64,000 nt of DNA from Ferrigenium kumadai (lineage in GTDB: Bacteria > Pseudomonadota > Gammaproteobacteria > Burkholderiales > Gallionellaceae), in assembly GCF_018324385.1 (NCBI RefSeq), contig NZ_AP019536.1, positions 2,294,001 to 2,358,000 on the forward strand, written 5' to 3'. The notes under the pieces were generated by a model, which saw only the letters and a list, made by a program, of their open reading frames with translations, made no database searches and was not told the DNA's origin. Each line of letters opens with the position of its first letter. Within the stretch, counting starts at the first letter, position 1. Below, one piece after another: positions 28,844-37,745 of the stretch. The position numbers were made by a program, and so were the translations under genes.

Positions 28844-30430
28844 CTATTTCGCCCGTCCCGTGAAACCCGGGGTCAGCACTGCAATGCGGTAGGCGGAACC
28901 GCGCCCGACGGCGTAGAGCGATTTCTTGTCCTTGCCCGCGAATGCCAGGTTCTGCGGCTGCTTCGGCAGCGGGATGATGCCGAGCGCTGCGCCCTTCGCA
29001 TCGAACACTTCGATGCCCGCCGTCGAGGCCACGTAGAGCCGCCCTTTCGCATCGACCGCGAGGCCGTCCGCTCCGCTGGAGTAGCCGCCGTTATCGGTCT
29101 TGCGGAAACCCGCCAGCTTCGCGAAATTTCTCTTTCCGCTGATCGAGCCATTTCTGGCAACGTCGTAAGAAAGGATGTATTCACCCAGCGTATTGGCGAC
29201 GTACAGCACCTTCTCGTCCGGGCTCAGCTGGATGCCGTTGGGACGCTCGATATCATTGGCGATGCGCAACAACCCGCCCTTGGGCGTGATGCGATAGACC
29301 GCAGGACGCGGCGTGATTTGCGGCTGTCCTGCGGGAGCAGCGCCGGAATCGGTGAAATAGATATCGCCGCGCTTGCTCAGCACCAGATCGTTAGGACGCA
29401 CGAAGGGCACGCCCTCGAATTGGTCGGCCAGCACCTTCTCCTTGCCCTGCGGATAGACGATGCCGACGCGCGGATTCAGCACCTGCACCGTGACGAGCTC
29501 GCCGTCCGCGTTGAAGGCCAGCCCGTTCGAACCATTGCTGTTCTCCAGGAAGGTCGACAGCGCGCCGTCTTCCGCGATGCGCGTGATGCGGTTCGCGCGC
29601 GTCTCAGTAAAGGCCAAGCTGCCGTCCGGCAATGCGATGGGGCCTTCCGTGCCTTCGAATCCATCCTTGATGAGTTCGATCTTCGTTCCTGCGGCAACTA
29701 CGCCGTCAATCGCCGGCGTCGCAGTTTCTTCCGTGTTGGCGATGGCAAAGCAGTACAGCAGGCCTGCGCCGCCCGTCTTCACCAGGCTTTCCTGACTGCA
29801 GCCACGGCTGCCGTGCGCGGAGTTCCACGAGATGTTGCCGCCGCCGGTACGGTCGAAGTGGCCGACCTGGGCCGAACCTTCCGCCGCGCTGCTGGTGTAG
29901 TTGCCGCAGGTATGATCCGCGGCATCGGTGTACGCGCGCCCGTCCGGTTGCGAACCGGTGAGGATGTCGTGCTCGTTCGGCTTGTCCCCCGCCCCCTTCA
30001 CCGGCTCGTTCTTCTCGGTCAGCGCCGTCGTGCGGCTCAGGTTGTTGCCCAGCCTCGCGGACTCGATCACATCTCCGTGCAGGTGGGCGACATCCCTGGC
30101 GACCTGCACACCGCGCACGTTGTACCAGGGACCGGAACCGATGCGGTCGCGCGCGTTCACCGCAGGCTGGCCGTTCGCCGCCTGCGTGCTGAGGTAAGCA
30201 TGCCAGACCCGTTTACCCGCACCGGCGGCCTCAGCCAGTTTCTGGCAATGCGCATCGGCGCCCGCCAGCCCGCCGAGATCGGCGCCCTTGCCGACCGGTT
30301 GGCTGGTAACAAAAAAACTCAACGGCTGCACCGGGGCTTTCACCGGTGCGGCTGGCGCCGGTGCATCCGCCGCAAAGGCGCAGGACAGATTCAACAGCAA
30401 TGCGCAAACTACAAATGGACTCTTCTTCAT
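28844..30430 (-). CDS. Exported lectin-like domain fused to SMP-30-type propeller
   Basis: 528 residues, signal peptide ending AFA-A at about 21. Residues about 38-235 resemble a C-type-lectin/endostatin-like fold, starting FFVTSQPVGKGADLGGLAGA and containing a conserved cysteine pair region and WYNVRG. Residues about 250-528 form a six-bladed propeller of the SMP-30/gluconolactonase type (EGPIALPDGSLAFTE, RPNDLVLSKRGDIYFTDSG, RPNGIQLSPDE, GADGLAVDAKGRLYV). The propeller family hydrolyses lactones or esters with a bound metal. The lectin-like part may hold substrate or envelope polymer. The fusion is unusual. Confidence 0.82.
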   Translation of the reverse strand: MKKSPFVVCALLLNLSCAFAADAPAPAAPVKAPVQPLSFFVTSQPVGKGADLGGLAGADAHCQKLAEAAGAGKRVWHAYLSTQAANGQPAVNARDRIGSGPWYNVRGVQVARDVAHLHGDVIESARLGNNLSRTTALTEKNEPVKGAGDKPNEHDILTGSQPDGRAYTDAADHTCGNYTSSAAEGSAQVGHFDRTGGGNISWNSAHGSRGCSQESLVKTGGAGLLYCFAIANTEETATPAIDGVVAAGTKIELIKDGFEGTEGPIALPDGSLAFTETRANRITRIAEDGALSTFLENSNGSNGLAFNADGELVTVQVLNPRVGIVYPQGKEKVLADQFEGVPFVRPNDLVLSKRGDIYFTDSGAAPAGQPQITPRPAVYRITPKGGLLRIANDIERPNGIQLSPDEKVLYVANTLGEYILSYDVARNGSISGKRNFAKLAGFRKTDNGGYSSGADGLAVDAKGRLYVASTAGIEVFDAKGAALGIIPLPKQPQNLAFAGKDKKSLYAVGRGSAYRIAVLTPGFTGRAK

Positions 30431-30475
30431 TTTTTCTCTTCGCTTGTAATAACTGAAATAGATCGGGAGGGACTT

Positions 30476-32119
30476 TCATCCTGCCCGACTCTCCGTAGCC
30501 AACTTCGTCGAGTCGGCCACGCTCAGCGCAGCCGGATCGGGGACATCCTGCTGCCTGCGGCGGAAAGTGAGCAGCAGCCGTTTCCAGCCTATCGCCACGG
30601 CACTGACGCTGAGCACCAGTCCCAGCAACACCCACACCACCATCCATGCATCCCACAGCGGGCGCTGGTAGAGCCAGCCGAAATCCCAGTGGTGCAGCGC
30701 CGAGTAGAGCCAGCGGAACACGCGGCGGCTGCGATCCTGCTTCGCCAGCAAGCGGCCATCCTGCGGATCGATATAGAGATGCGTGCCGGCGGCATCGGCC
30801 AGTTCCACACGCAGCACCGGCAGCGGACGATCCGCCACGTCGCGGTGGTGGCGCAGGTAGTAGTAGTTGTCGTATTCCTGCAAAAGGGTTTGCGATGCCA
30901 CCGGGACATCGCCGGCCAGGCGATGCACGGCAGCCAGCAACGAGGCATCGCCGAAACGGGATCCGGCGCCGTCGCTCGCCTGCGGCAGGCGGCGGCCATC
31001 GCGGGTGTAAGCCAGCGGCACCGTTTCATCGCCCAGTCGGCGCCATGCCAGTTCAACCACATCCGCCTCGGCGCCGACCAGCGCCGTCGGCCGCCATGAT
31101 TGCGCGACGGACGGATCTTCGCCGCCGGCATATCGCTTCAACTCTTCCTTGCCGGGGTTGGCCGGCGAAAACAACTGCCACGGATTGTTGTTCAGGAATC
31201 CGCTGAGCCCCCACGCGAGCGCCAACACGCCACCGGTCAGTCCGCCCCAGAAATGCAACTTGAACCAGACATTGCGGTAGGGGTGCACCCGCCCCTCGGA
31301 GTAAGTCTTCTTGCCGAACCAGCCGGGACGCCAACGCAACCAGCCGACGACCAGGCCGGTCAGCGACGCGACCACGGCGACGAACGCCGTCCACTTCAGC
31401 ACTTCGACGCGGGTGTCGTTGCTCGCTCCCGCCAGTTCCAGCGGACGGAACAAGTGCACCCAGTTGCCGGCCCAGTACAGGCCGCGCTGGATGCGCGTGG
31501 AGGCATGCACGACTTCGCCCGTCACCGCGGAGATCAGCAACTCGCTGCCCGCGCCATCTTCGATGGCGATACGGTGGAAGGGGCGCAGGTTGTCCTGGTT
31601 GCGCAGGATGGCGGGCTTGTCCAGCGTCTCGACGTAGCTCACCGGCCTGGCGCCGTCGCGCTCCGCCCAGACCTGCGCGATCTTCAGCGCCTGACCGGCA
31701 TCGGTGGCATGCAGCGAGCCGTCCAGTGCGGACAACGCCAGATGCTGGCCGCGCCCGTCCTCGACCAGCCACAGCGGTTCGCCGCCCTGGCGCACCAGGT
31801 GCGCATCGACAATGCCGTTGACGGCGGGCGTGGATTTTTTCTCGCCCGACGCCGACGCATTGCCGTTGGCCGCGGGCTTGGCCGGGGTGCGCAGCCGGAG
31901 GAATTCCTTGCGCTGCTCCGTGCTGGCGTCCCATGCCGCACCCGCGCTCAGCCAGCCGGTTTCCGGCGTCAGTGTCTCGGCATGGGCCAGTTGCTGCGCA
32001 CGCGTCGGCGTGGGCGGCTCGGCAAATACGATGAGCAAGCCGGAAAAGAACCACAGCACCATGAACAGGGCCAGCGCGATGCCGCCCCAACGGTGTATCT
32101 CGAATAACAAACGCTTCAT
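30476..32119 (-). CDS. PepSY-associated membrane protein, putative heme reductase
   Basis: 547 residues with four strong membrane segments (about 12-32, 240-265, 290-315, 485-508) and large periplasmic loops holding PepSY-like repeats. Histidines suited to heme binding sit at membrane edges (EIHRWGG, WVHLF, KLHFWGG, ALHHWDFG). Relatives such as FoxB are di-heme membrane reductases of ferric siderophores. Here, among cytochromes, it may move electrons to the periplasm. The ATG at 32119 follows a GGAG site 9 bases upstream. A 156-base gap with its own sigma54-like promoter precedes it. Confidence 0.85.
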   Translation of the reverse strand: MKRLLFEIHRWGGIALALFMVLWFFSGLLIVFAEPPTPTRAQQLAHAETLTPETGWLSAGAAWDASTEQRKEFLRLRTPAKPAANGNASASGEKKSTPAVNGIVDAHLVRQGGEPLWLVEDGRGQHLALSALDGSLHATDAGQALKIAQVWAERDGARPVSYVETLDKPAILRNQDNLRPFHRIAIEDGAGSELLISAVTGEVVHASTRIQRGLYWAGNWVHLFRPLELAGASNDTRVEVLKWTAFVAVVASLTGLVVGWLRWRPGWFGKKTYSEGRVHPYRNVWFKLHFWGGLTGGVLALAWGLSGFLNNNPWQLFSPANPGKEELKRYAGGEDPSVAQSWRPTALVGAEADVVELAWRRLGDETVPLAYTRDGRRLPQASDGAGSRFGDASLLAAVHRLAGDVPVASQTLLQEYDNYYYLRHHRDVADRPLPVLRVELADAAGTHLYIDPQDGRLLAKQDRSRRVFRWLYSALHHWDFGWLYQRPLWDAWMVVWVLLGLVLSVSAVAIGWKRLLLTFRRRQQDVPDPAALSVADSTKLATESRAG

Positions 32120-32154
32120 CGCTTCGTTCTCCAATATGAAATCAAATCCATTTC

Positions 32155-32170
32155 AGCAACTTTGATGCCA
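32155..32170 (-). promoter_or_regulatory. Predicted sigma54 promoter of the PepSY unit
   Basis: Minus strand TGGCATCAAAGTTGCT, with GG and GC exactly 10 bases apart, fits the sigma54 -24/-12 consensus TGGCACG-N4-TTGCW at 10 of 12 fixed positions. Expected start about 32145, 26 bases before the PepSY ATG. A dyad shared with the other sigma54 promoters lies about 86 bases upstream. Confidence 0.75.
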
Positions 32171-32221
32171 CGGCGCGAAGGCCGGAAATCCGGGGCTGCT
32201 GCGGCGGACAGCCCCCTTGCG

Positions 32222-32239
32222 CTGCTGCATGGCCAGCAG
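32222..32239. promoter_or_regulatory. Dyad CTGCTG-N6-CAGCAG, copy 3
   Basis: Perfect 6-base arms around CATGGC. Same arms and same spacing as the two dyads in the 38.2-38.8 kb divergent region, each in an intergenic region with a sigma54-type promoter. Candidate enhancer site for the SfnR-like activator. Confidence 0.65.
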
Positions 32240-32275
32240 ACGCGCCGCACAACTGTTGAAATGCGTGCATCCCAC

Positions 32276-32911
32276 TCACAGTCCGGACAGGTACTCGGCC
32301 AAGCCGTTGATTTCGTCGTCGCTCAATTCCCGCGCGATACGGTTCATCACGCCGTCCGGGCTGTTGCTGCGTTCGCCCATGCGCCACTTGAGGAGCTGGA
32401 TGCGCAGGTAGGTGCGGTGCTGTCCGGCCAGCGCCGGGAAGCCCATGCCGCGTGCCGTCGCACCTTGTCCGCGCTCGCCGTGGCAGTTGGCGCATTGCGG
32501 GATGCCGCGCTCCATGTCGCCGTACAGGTACAGGTCGCGCCCCATCAGGCTGGGCAGCTTGTCCGGCTCGGGCGTCCGCTTGCGGCCCGCGAAGTAGGCC
32601 GCGATGTCGAGACGGTCGGATTCACCCAGATTGGCGGCCATCTCGCTCATTACGACATGCTTGCGCGCGCCGGACTGGAAATCGTCCAACTGTTTGGCAA
32701 GATAGGCGGAGGGGTGTCCGGCAAGTTTGGGCGTGGACATCGACAGGCTGTTGCCATCCTCGCCGTGGCACTCCTGGCAGAGTTCAGCTTGAGATTTCCA
32801 CTTGCCAGAAGCGGCGTCGCCCTGTCCGTCCGATGGCGCAGACAACGCCGCAACGGGCAACATGAATACGATGAATGCAACGGCAGCGAGGCGCGCGAAC
32901 TCCCGGCTCAC
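32276..32911 (-). CDS. Di-heme cytochrome c (cytochrome c4 type)
   Basis: Exported electron carrier. 211 residues with a signal peptide (hydrophobic 8-24) and two class I heme sites, CQECH (45-49) and CANCH (140-144), each followed by a methionine ligand region (MSTPKLAG; GMGFPALAG). The GTG at 32911 overlaps the peroxiredoxin stop as GTGA; a GTG one codon earlier is possible. Last gene of the six-gene unit that starts at 38222. Confidence 0.92.
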   Translation of the reverse strand: MSREFARLAAVAFIVFMLPVAALSAPSDGQGDAASGKWKSQAELCQECHGEDGNSLSMSTPKLAGHPSAYLAKQLDDFQSGARKHVVMSEMAANLGESDRLDIAAYFAGRKRTPEPDKLPSLMGRDLYLYGDMERGIPQCANCHGERGQGATARGMGFPALAGQHRTYLRIQLLKWRMGERSNSPDGVMNRIARELSDDEINGLAEYLSGL

Positions 32912-33489
32912 CACTCCCTCTCGATCAGGCTCTGCACAACCGCCAGCGCCTGCTCGACATGTTCCGCCGGTTTCAGCCCGCCCAGCACGGCAGCAATCTT
33001 GCCGTCGCGTCCGATGACGAAGGTCGTGCGCTCGGCGAAGCCGTGGCCGATCTCGACGCCGCGCGTATCCTTCCTGCCCGCTGCCGCTTCACGCACATTC
33101 ACCTCGTAGGCCCTGGCGATCTTGCCGTCGGCATCGGAAGCGACCGCGATCTTGCCCGCGCAATACTGCGGGTCGGCGGAGAAGTCGTTGAGGCGCGCGA
33201 TGCTGTCGAGCGACACGCCGACGATGGTCGCCCCCGCCGCCTTGAACTTGTCGTAGTTCTCCGCAAAGGTGTGCGCCTGGACATTGCAGCCGCCGGTGTA
33301 GGCAGACGGATAGAAATACACCACCACCGGTCCTTTCTTCAGCGCACCCTGCAACGAATAACCGAATGCCTTGCCGGCCAGCGAAGCCTGCGCCTCGAAG
33401 CCCGGAGCGGTTTCGCCTTCCTGCAGTGCGGCCCAGGCCGGTACGGACAATGCGCCCATCAGCAGGAAAGACAACAACAGATTTTTCAT
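32908..33489 (-). CDS. Exported peroxiredoxin (AhpC/TSA, PrxQ-like)
   Basis: Thiol peroxidase-type protein with a signal peptide ending AWA-A at about 20, so periplasmic. 193 residues. The peroxidatic cysteine is C68 in PSAYTGGC, the P-x3-T-x2-C motif. The PrxQ resolving cysteine five residues on is absent; C110 may take that role. It lies between two cytochrome genes and may protect exported redox proteins or use their electrons. Confidence 0.9.
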   Translation of the reverse strand: MKNLLLSFLLMGALSVPAWAALQEGETAPGFEAQASLAGKAFGYSLQGALKKGPVVVYFYPSAYTGGCNVQAHTFAENYDKFKAAGATIVGVSLDSIARLNDFSADPQYCAGKIAVASDADGKIARAYEVNVREAAAGRKDTRGVEIGHGFAERTTFVIGRDGKIAAVLGGLKPAEHVEQALAVVQSLIEREW

Positions 33490-33492
33490 CTT

Positions 33493-33876
33493 TCAATCCT
33501 CGGTCTTGTAAATCTGGTGGCAGGCCTTGCAGGTCTTGGACAAGGTCACTGCCGATTGCGAGGCATGGTCGAAATCGTTCGCCGCCACATAGCGGGTGAT
33601 CTCCGCCGACAGTTCCCGGCTCTGTTTCGACCAGTCCACCGCATCGCCTTTGCCCTTCTGTGCGAAGTACGTCTCGACATCGGCAAACATCTCGGCCAGC
33701 GCGCGGGCATCCTCCTTCGCGCTGGAGGCATCCTTGAGCGCGATGTTGGACGACAGGCTCTTGTTCCTGTCGTCCATGAGCTGCATGGAATCCTCGTCGA
33801 CAGTGACCTGGCTGGCCAGCACACTGCCGCTCAGGAGGGCGGAAATCCAGATGAAATGAAATATCTTCCTGTTCAT
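33493..33876 (-). CDS. Small exported c-type cytochrome, class II-like
   Basis: 127 residues: signal peptide (hydrophobic 7-20), a helical body and a single C-terminal heme site CKACH (116-120), the layout of cytochrome c'/c556. It is a distant relative of the cytochrome c' at 27424. The ATG at 33876 has no strong ribosome site; a GTG at 33891 is an alternative. It lies 25 bases after the DUF1501 gene and 3 before the peroxiredoxin. Confidence 0.85.
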   Translation of the reverse strand: MNRKIFHFIWISALLSGSVLASQVTVDEDSMQLMDDRNKSLSSNIALKDASSAKEDARALAEMFADVETYFAQKGKGDAVDWSKQSRELSAEITRYVAANDFDHASQSAVTLSKTCKACHQIYKTED

Positions 33877-33901
33877 ATCGATTGCATCCACGTTTCGATA
33901 A

Positions 33902-35347
33902 TCAGGCCAGCAGGTCCTTGATGACTTCGCCGTACACCACGGTCGGTCGTTCCGAACGTCCGCTGTTGAGGAAGGTCACTTTCAGGTGATCCAGCCCCAA
34001 CTGTTGCAGCACGGTCGCGTGCAGGTCGTAGGTATCGACCGTCTTGCCGACCGCCTGCAAACCGATGTCGTCGGTCGCGCCAAAGGTGGTGCCCGCTTTC
34101 ACGCCGCCGCCCGCCATCCACTGCGTGTAGCCCCAGGGATTGTGGTCGCGCCCGTCGCCGCTCTCGCCCCAGGGCGTACGGCCGAATTCGGAAGTCCACA
34201 CCACCAACGTCGAATCCAGCAGGCCGCGTTCCTTCAAATCGGCCAGCAGCGCAGCGATGGGCTTGTCCACCATCTTCGCGTTGTGGCCATGGTTCTCTTC
34301 CAGCTTGCTGTGCGCATCCCAATTGCGGAATTCGCCTTCCGGCACGGCGGGGCCGGACACCACCTGGATGAAGCGCACGCCGCGCTCGGCCAGGCGGCGC
34401 GCGCGCAGTAGCACGGTACCGTAGCTTTTGGTCGCTTCGTCGTTCAGGCCGTAGGCTTCCCTGGTCGCCTCGGACTCCTTGGAGATGTCCACGGCTTCCG
34501 GCGCCGAGGTCTGCATGCGGTCGGCCAGTTCATAGGAACGAATGCGTGCCTGCAGCTCTGTGTCGTCCGGGTAGCGTGCAGCATTCTTCTCGTTTAGCTT
34601 CTTCAGCAGGTCGAGCGACTTGCGCTGCTCCAATGCCGCGATATATCCCGGACGGTCCAGGTGAAGGATGGGAGAGTCGCCGGGACGAAAGGCTGTGCCC
34701 TGGTACACCGCAGGCAGGAAGCCGGAGTTCCAGTTCGCCGAACCGGCACGCGGCTCCTGCTTGTCGTTGTACAGCACCACATAGGACGGAAGATCTGGAT
34801 TGGCGGAGCCGAGTGCGTAGCTCACCCACGCGCCCAGCGAGGGACGGCCCGGGTTCACGTCGCCGGTGTTCAGCTTCAGGATGGAGATGTCATGCGTCGC
34901 ACCGATGGTCACGCTGGATTTGATGAAGGCGATCTTGTCGGCGTGCTGCGCCAGGTTGGGCACGAGGTCGGAGAACCACGCGCCGCTCTCGCCGTATTGT
35001 TTCCAGGTGCGCTTGTTCGACACGAACAATTTGCCGACGCCGCCCTGGGTAAAAGTCTTGATGCCCTTGGTGTACTCCGCGGGCACCGACTGCCCGGCGC
35101 GCTTGACCAGTTCCGGCTTGTAATCGAACAGGTCCAGCGTGCTGGGCGCGCCGTCCATGTGCAGCCAGATGACGGTCTTGGCCTTGGCCGGAAAGTGCGG
35201 CTGTTTGGGCGCAAGCGGATCGAACGGCGTGGCGGCCTCCGCCGGTGCGTAGAAGAATCCGCCGCCGGGCAGGAAACCGCTCAGGGCGACACCCCCCAGG
35301 CCGACTCCGGCTTTGATCAGAAAATCGCGGCGCGATTTGTTTTCCAT
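33902..35347 (-). CDS. Tat-exported DUF1501 protein (alkaline phosphatase-like fold)
   Basis: 481 residues. A twin-arginine signal SRRDFLIKAG at 5-14 followed by a hydrophobic stretch sends it out folded, presumably with a cofactor or metal. The body has DUF1501 signatures: VIWLHMDGAPSTLDLFDYKP, NWDAHSKLEENH and VVWTSEFGRTPWGESGDGRDHN, with D and H residues set as metal ligands as in the alkaline phosphatase/sulfatase superfamily. The family is abundant and mostly uncharacterised in Planctomycetes, usually next to a DUF1549/DUF1553 gene, as here. A hydrolase acting on sulfate or phosphate esters is a reasonable but unproven guess. Confidence 0.88.
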   Translation of the reverse strand: MENKSRRDFLIKAGVGLGGVALSGFLPGGGFFYAPAEAATPFDPLAPKQPHFPAKAKTVIWLHMDGAPSTLDLFDYKPELVKRAGQSVPAEYTKGIKTFTQGGVGKLFVSNKRTWKQYGESGAWFSDLVPNLAQHADKIAFIKSSVTIGATHDISILKLNTGDVNPGRPSLGAWVSYALGSANPDLPSYVVLYNDKQEPRAGSANWNSGFLPAVYQGTAFRPGDSPILHLDRPGYIAALEQRKSLDLLKKLNEKNAARYPDDTELQARIRSYELADRMQTSAPEAVDISKESEATREAYGLNDEATKSYGTVLLRARRLAERGVRFIQVVSGPAVPEGEFRNWDAHSKLEENHGHNAKMVDKPIAALLADLKERGLLDSTLVVWTSEFGRTPWGESGDGRDHNPWGYTQWMAGGGVKAGTTFGATDDIGLQAVGKTVDTYDLHATVLQQLGLDHLKVTFLNSGRSERPTVVYGEVIKDLLA

Positions 35348-35367
35348 AATGTGTTCCTTTTCGAATG

Positions 35368-37704
35368 TTAGAAGCGATAAGTGAATTCGTTCGAGTTCGC
35401 CACGGCGTGCACGAGATCGACGAAAGCGGCGAGGCGGATCGGGTCGCCCGCCTGTCCGTCCTTCAGGCCGGTGGGCAGGTTGACGGCGAACTTGCCGTCG
35501 CTGGCCTTGCTCTTGATGACCTTTTCCTGGCTGTTCAGGAAGGCGCGCAGTTCGGTCTTCTCGGCCTTGTCCGGCGCACGTGCCAGCAGAAGCTGGTAGA
35601 GCCTGTCGATCTGAGCCGATTCATCCTTGCCCGCTTCGTTGATCACCCTGCCCGCCAATGCCTGAGACCAGCCGAACACGATCTCGCTGTTGAACAGGGT
35701 CAGTGCCTGCAACGGCGTGGTGGTCACATCGCGCTTGCTGTGCACGATATTGGGGTTGGCCATGTCGAACGATTCCAGCAGCGGATACGGCACGCTACGG
35801 CGCGTAAAAACATAGATACTGCGACGGTTCCATTCGCGCTGGTCCTTGCTCACCTTCCACAGCGGGTTGCCGTCGAAGGTGTTGTTGCCCGCCACCATCG
35901 CGCCGGGCAGCGGCGGGAGTACCGAGGGGCCGCCGATCTTGTCGTTGATCTGCCCGGAGGCAACCAGCAGCGAATCGCGGATCTCTTCCGCCTCCAAGCG
36001 CTTGCGCGGGAACACCGCGAGCAATCGGTTTTCCGGGTCGGCCTTATGCGCATCCGCACGATGTTCCGACGCCTGGCGGTAAGTGCTCGACAGCAGGATC
36101 TGCCGATGCAACTTCTTCACGCTCCAGCCTTCCTTGACGAAGTTGTCCGCTAGGTATTCCAGCAATTCCGGATTGGACGGCTTCTCGCCCGCCTTGCCGA
36201 AGTCGCTGACCGTGCGCACGATGCCGGTGCCGAAATACAGGTTCCACACTCGGTTGACGAACACGCGCGAAGTCAGCGGATTTTTCCCGCTGGCGATCCA
36301 GTTCGCCAGCGCAGTGCGGCGCCCGGAAGAAGTCGCTGACGGCGAAATGACCGGCTTTTCGTCGGTCAGTGACGCCGGGAAAGCCGGCTGTACTTCTTCC
36401 GTCGGGCGCTCGTGTATGCCGCCGAAACGAATGAACGTCGGCGGCGCCTCGGGATGGCCCAGCTCGGTCGTTGCCGACACATATTTGGAGCCGGACTCGG
36501 GCTTGAGAGGGTCGAACTTCTTCAGTTCGGCCGCCAGCTTCTGGTACTCGCCCCATTTCGCGGCCAGTTCAGGCGTGTATTGCGGGTGGTTCTTGTCCTC
36601 GCCCACGCGCTTCAGGTAAGACTCGATATCGCGGTCGCTGGAAACGTTCTCCAGACGGTGGTTGACCCAGCGGTCGAGCGGCGTCCAGTCCTTCTCGGCC
36701 TTGAAGATCGCTTCCTGGCTGTCGGTCAGGTAACGCTCCTTGTGGTATTTCACGCCGGGCTCGCGATAGGCGTCGAGGATGGCCTTCTGCCTGTCGCGGA
36801 TACCCTTGGTCGCTTCCTGATAGCGAGCTTGCGCGGCCTCGAATTGTTTTTCCTGCTCGGCCTTCTCGGCGAGGATTTTTTCGTTCACGCTGGTGTTGGC
36901 GAAGAACGCCTGCAAGGAGAAGTAATCCTTCTGCGATATCTTGTCGCTCTTGTGGTTGTGGCAGCGCGCGCACTCCAGCGTCGTGCCCAGCAACGCCTTG
37001 CCCATGGTGTCCACCATGTCGGTAGTGATCTGGTACTTGCGCTGGATCAGGTCGCGCGAGTTGTAGTTGTCCGGGTAGCCCGCCAGGAAGCCGGTGGCGA
37101 TCAGGGCTTTCTGGTCGTTCGGCGCAATCTCGTCGCCCGCCAGTTGTTCCTTGATGAAGCGGTCATAGGGCTTGTCCTCGTTGAACGCCCCGATCACGTA
37201 ATCGCGGTAGCGCCACATGTTGGGACGAGTGGTGTCGTTCTGGAAGCCGGTGCTGTCGGCGTAACGCGCAAGATCGAGCCAGCGGCGCGCCTGGCGCTCG
37301 CCGTAATGCGGCGACGACAACAGACGATCCACCAGTTTTTCATGGGCATCGGGCGAACGGTCGGCGACGAAGGCCCTGACCTCTTCCGGAGTCGGGATCA
37401 CGCCCCACACGTCGAGCGTGGCGCGGCGTATGAAAGTGGCGCGATCCGCCTCGCGCGACGGCTTGATACCTTTCGCTTCCAGCTTCGCCAGCACGAACGC
37501 ATCGATGGGAGTGCGCACCCAGTTCTTTTGATTCACCTGCGGCACGGCAACCTGCTGCACCGGTTGCCACGACCACAGCTTCGCCGGCGTGGCGCGCGTC
37601 GCCTTGGCGGCATCGGCTGCTGCCTTGTCTTCTGCGGCCGCCGCTCCGGCGGTCGCAGACAGCGCCAGCAGCACCGCGAGATAAACCTGTTTTTTTCCGA
37701 TCAT
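35368..37704 (-). CDS. Exported DUF1549/DUF1553 protein with one heme-binding motif
   Basis: 778 residues with a signal peptide ending AAA-A at about 23. DUF1549 covers about 60-265 (TPIDAFVLAKLEAKGI, RRATLDVWGVIPTPEE, RWLDLARYADS) and ends with CARCH (245-249), a c-type heme motif. A long helical linker follows, then DUF1553 at about 460-745 (TSRVFVNRVWNLYFGTGIV, STYRQAS). This two-domain design is typical of Planctomycetes and Verrucomicrobia and rare, as far as I know, in Betaproteobacteria. Always paired with DUF1501; 20 bases separate them here. Enzymatic role unknown. Confidence 0.87.
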   Translation of the reverse strand: MIGKKQVYLAVLLALSATAGAAAAEDKAAADAAKATRATPAKLWSWQPVQQVAVPQVNQKNWVRTPIDAFVLAKLEAKGIKPSREADRATFIRRATLDVWGVIPTPEEVRAFVADRSPDAHEKLVDRLLSSPHYGERQARRWLDLARYADSTGFQNDTTRPNMWRYRDYVIGAFNEDKPYDRFIKEQLAGDEIAPNDQKALIATGFLAGYPDNYNSRDLIQRKYQITTDMVDTMGKALLGTTLECARCHNHKSDKISQKDYFSLQAFFANTSVNEKILAEKAEQEKQFEAAQARYQEATKGIRDRQKAILDAYREPGVKYHKERYLTDSQEAIFKAEKDWTPLDRWVNHRLENVSSDRDIESYLKRVGEDKNHPQYTPELAAKWGEYQKLAAELKKFDPLKPESGSKYVSATTELGHPEAPPTFIRFGGIHERPTEEVQPAFPASLTDEKPVISPSATSSGRRTALANWIASGKNPLTSRVFVNRVWNLYFGTGIVRTVSDFGKAGEKPSNPELLEYLADNFVKEGWSVKKLHRQILLSSTYRQASEHRADAHKADPENRLLAVFPRKRLEAEEIRDSLLVASGQINDKIGGPSVLPPLPGAMVAGNNTFDGNPLWKVSKDQREWNRRSIYVFTRRSVPYPLLESFDMANPNIVHSKRDVTTTPLQALTLFNSEIVFGWSQALAGRVINEAGKDESAQIDRLYQLLLARAPDKAEKTELRAFLNSQEKVIKSKASDGKFAVNLPTGLKDGQAGDPIRLAAFVDLVHAVANSNEFTYRF

Positions 37705-37745
37705 TTGTTGCTCCTGAATTTCAAGATGTTTGGATTTGCGATGGC

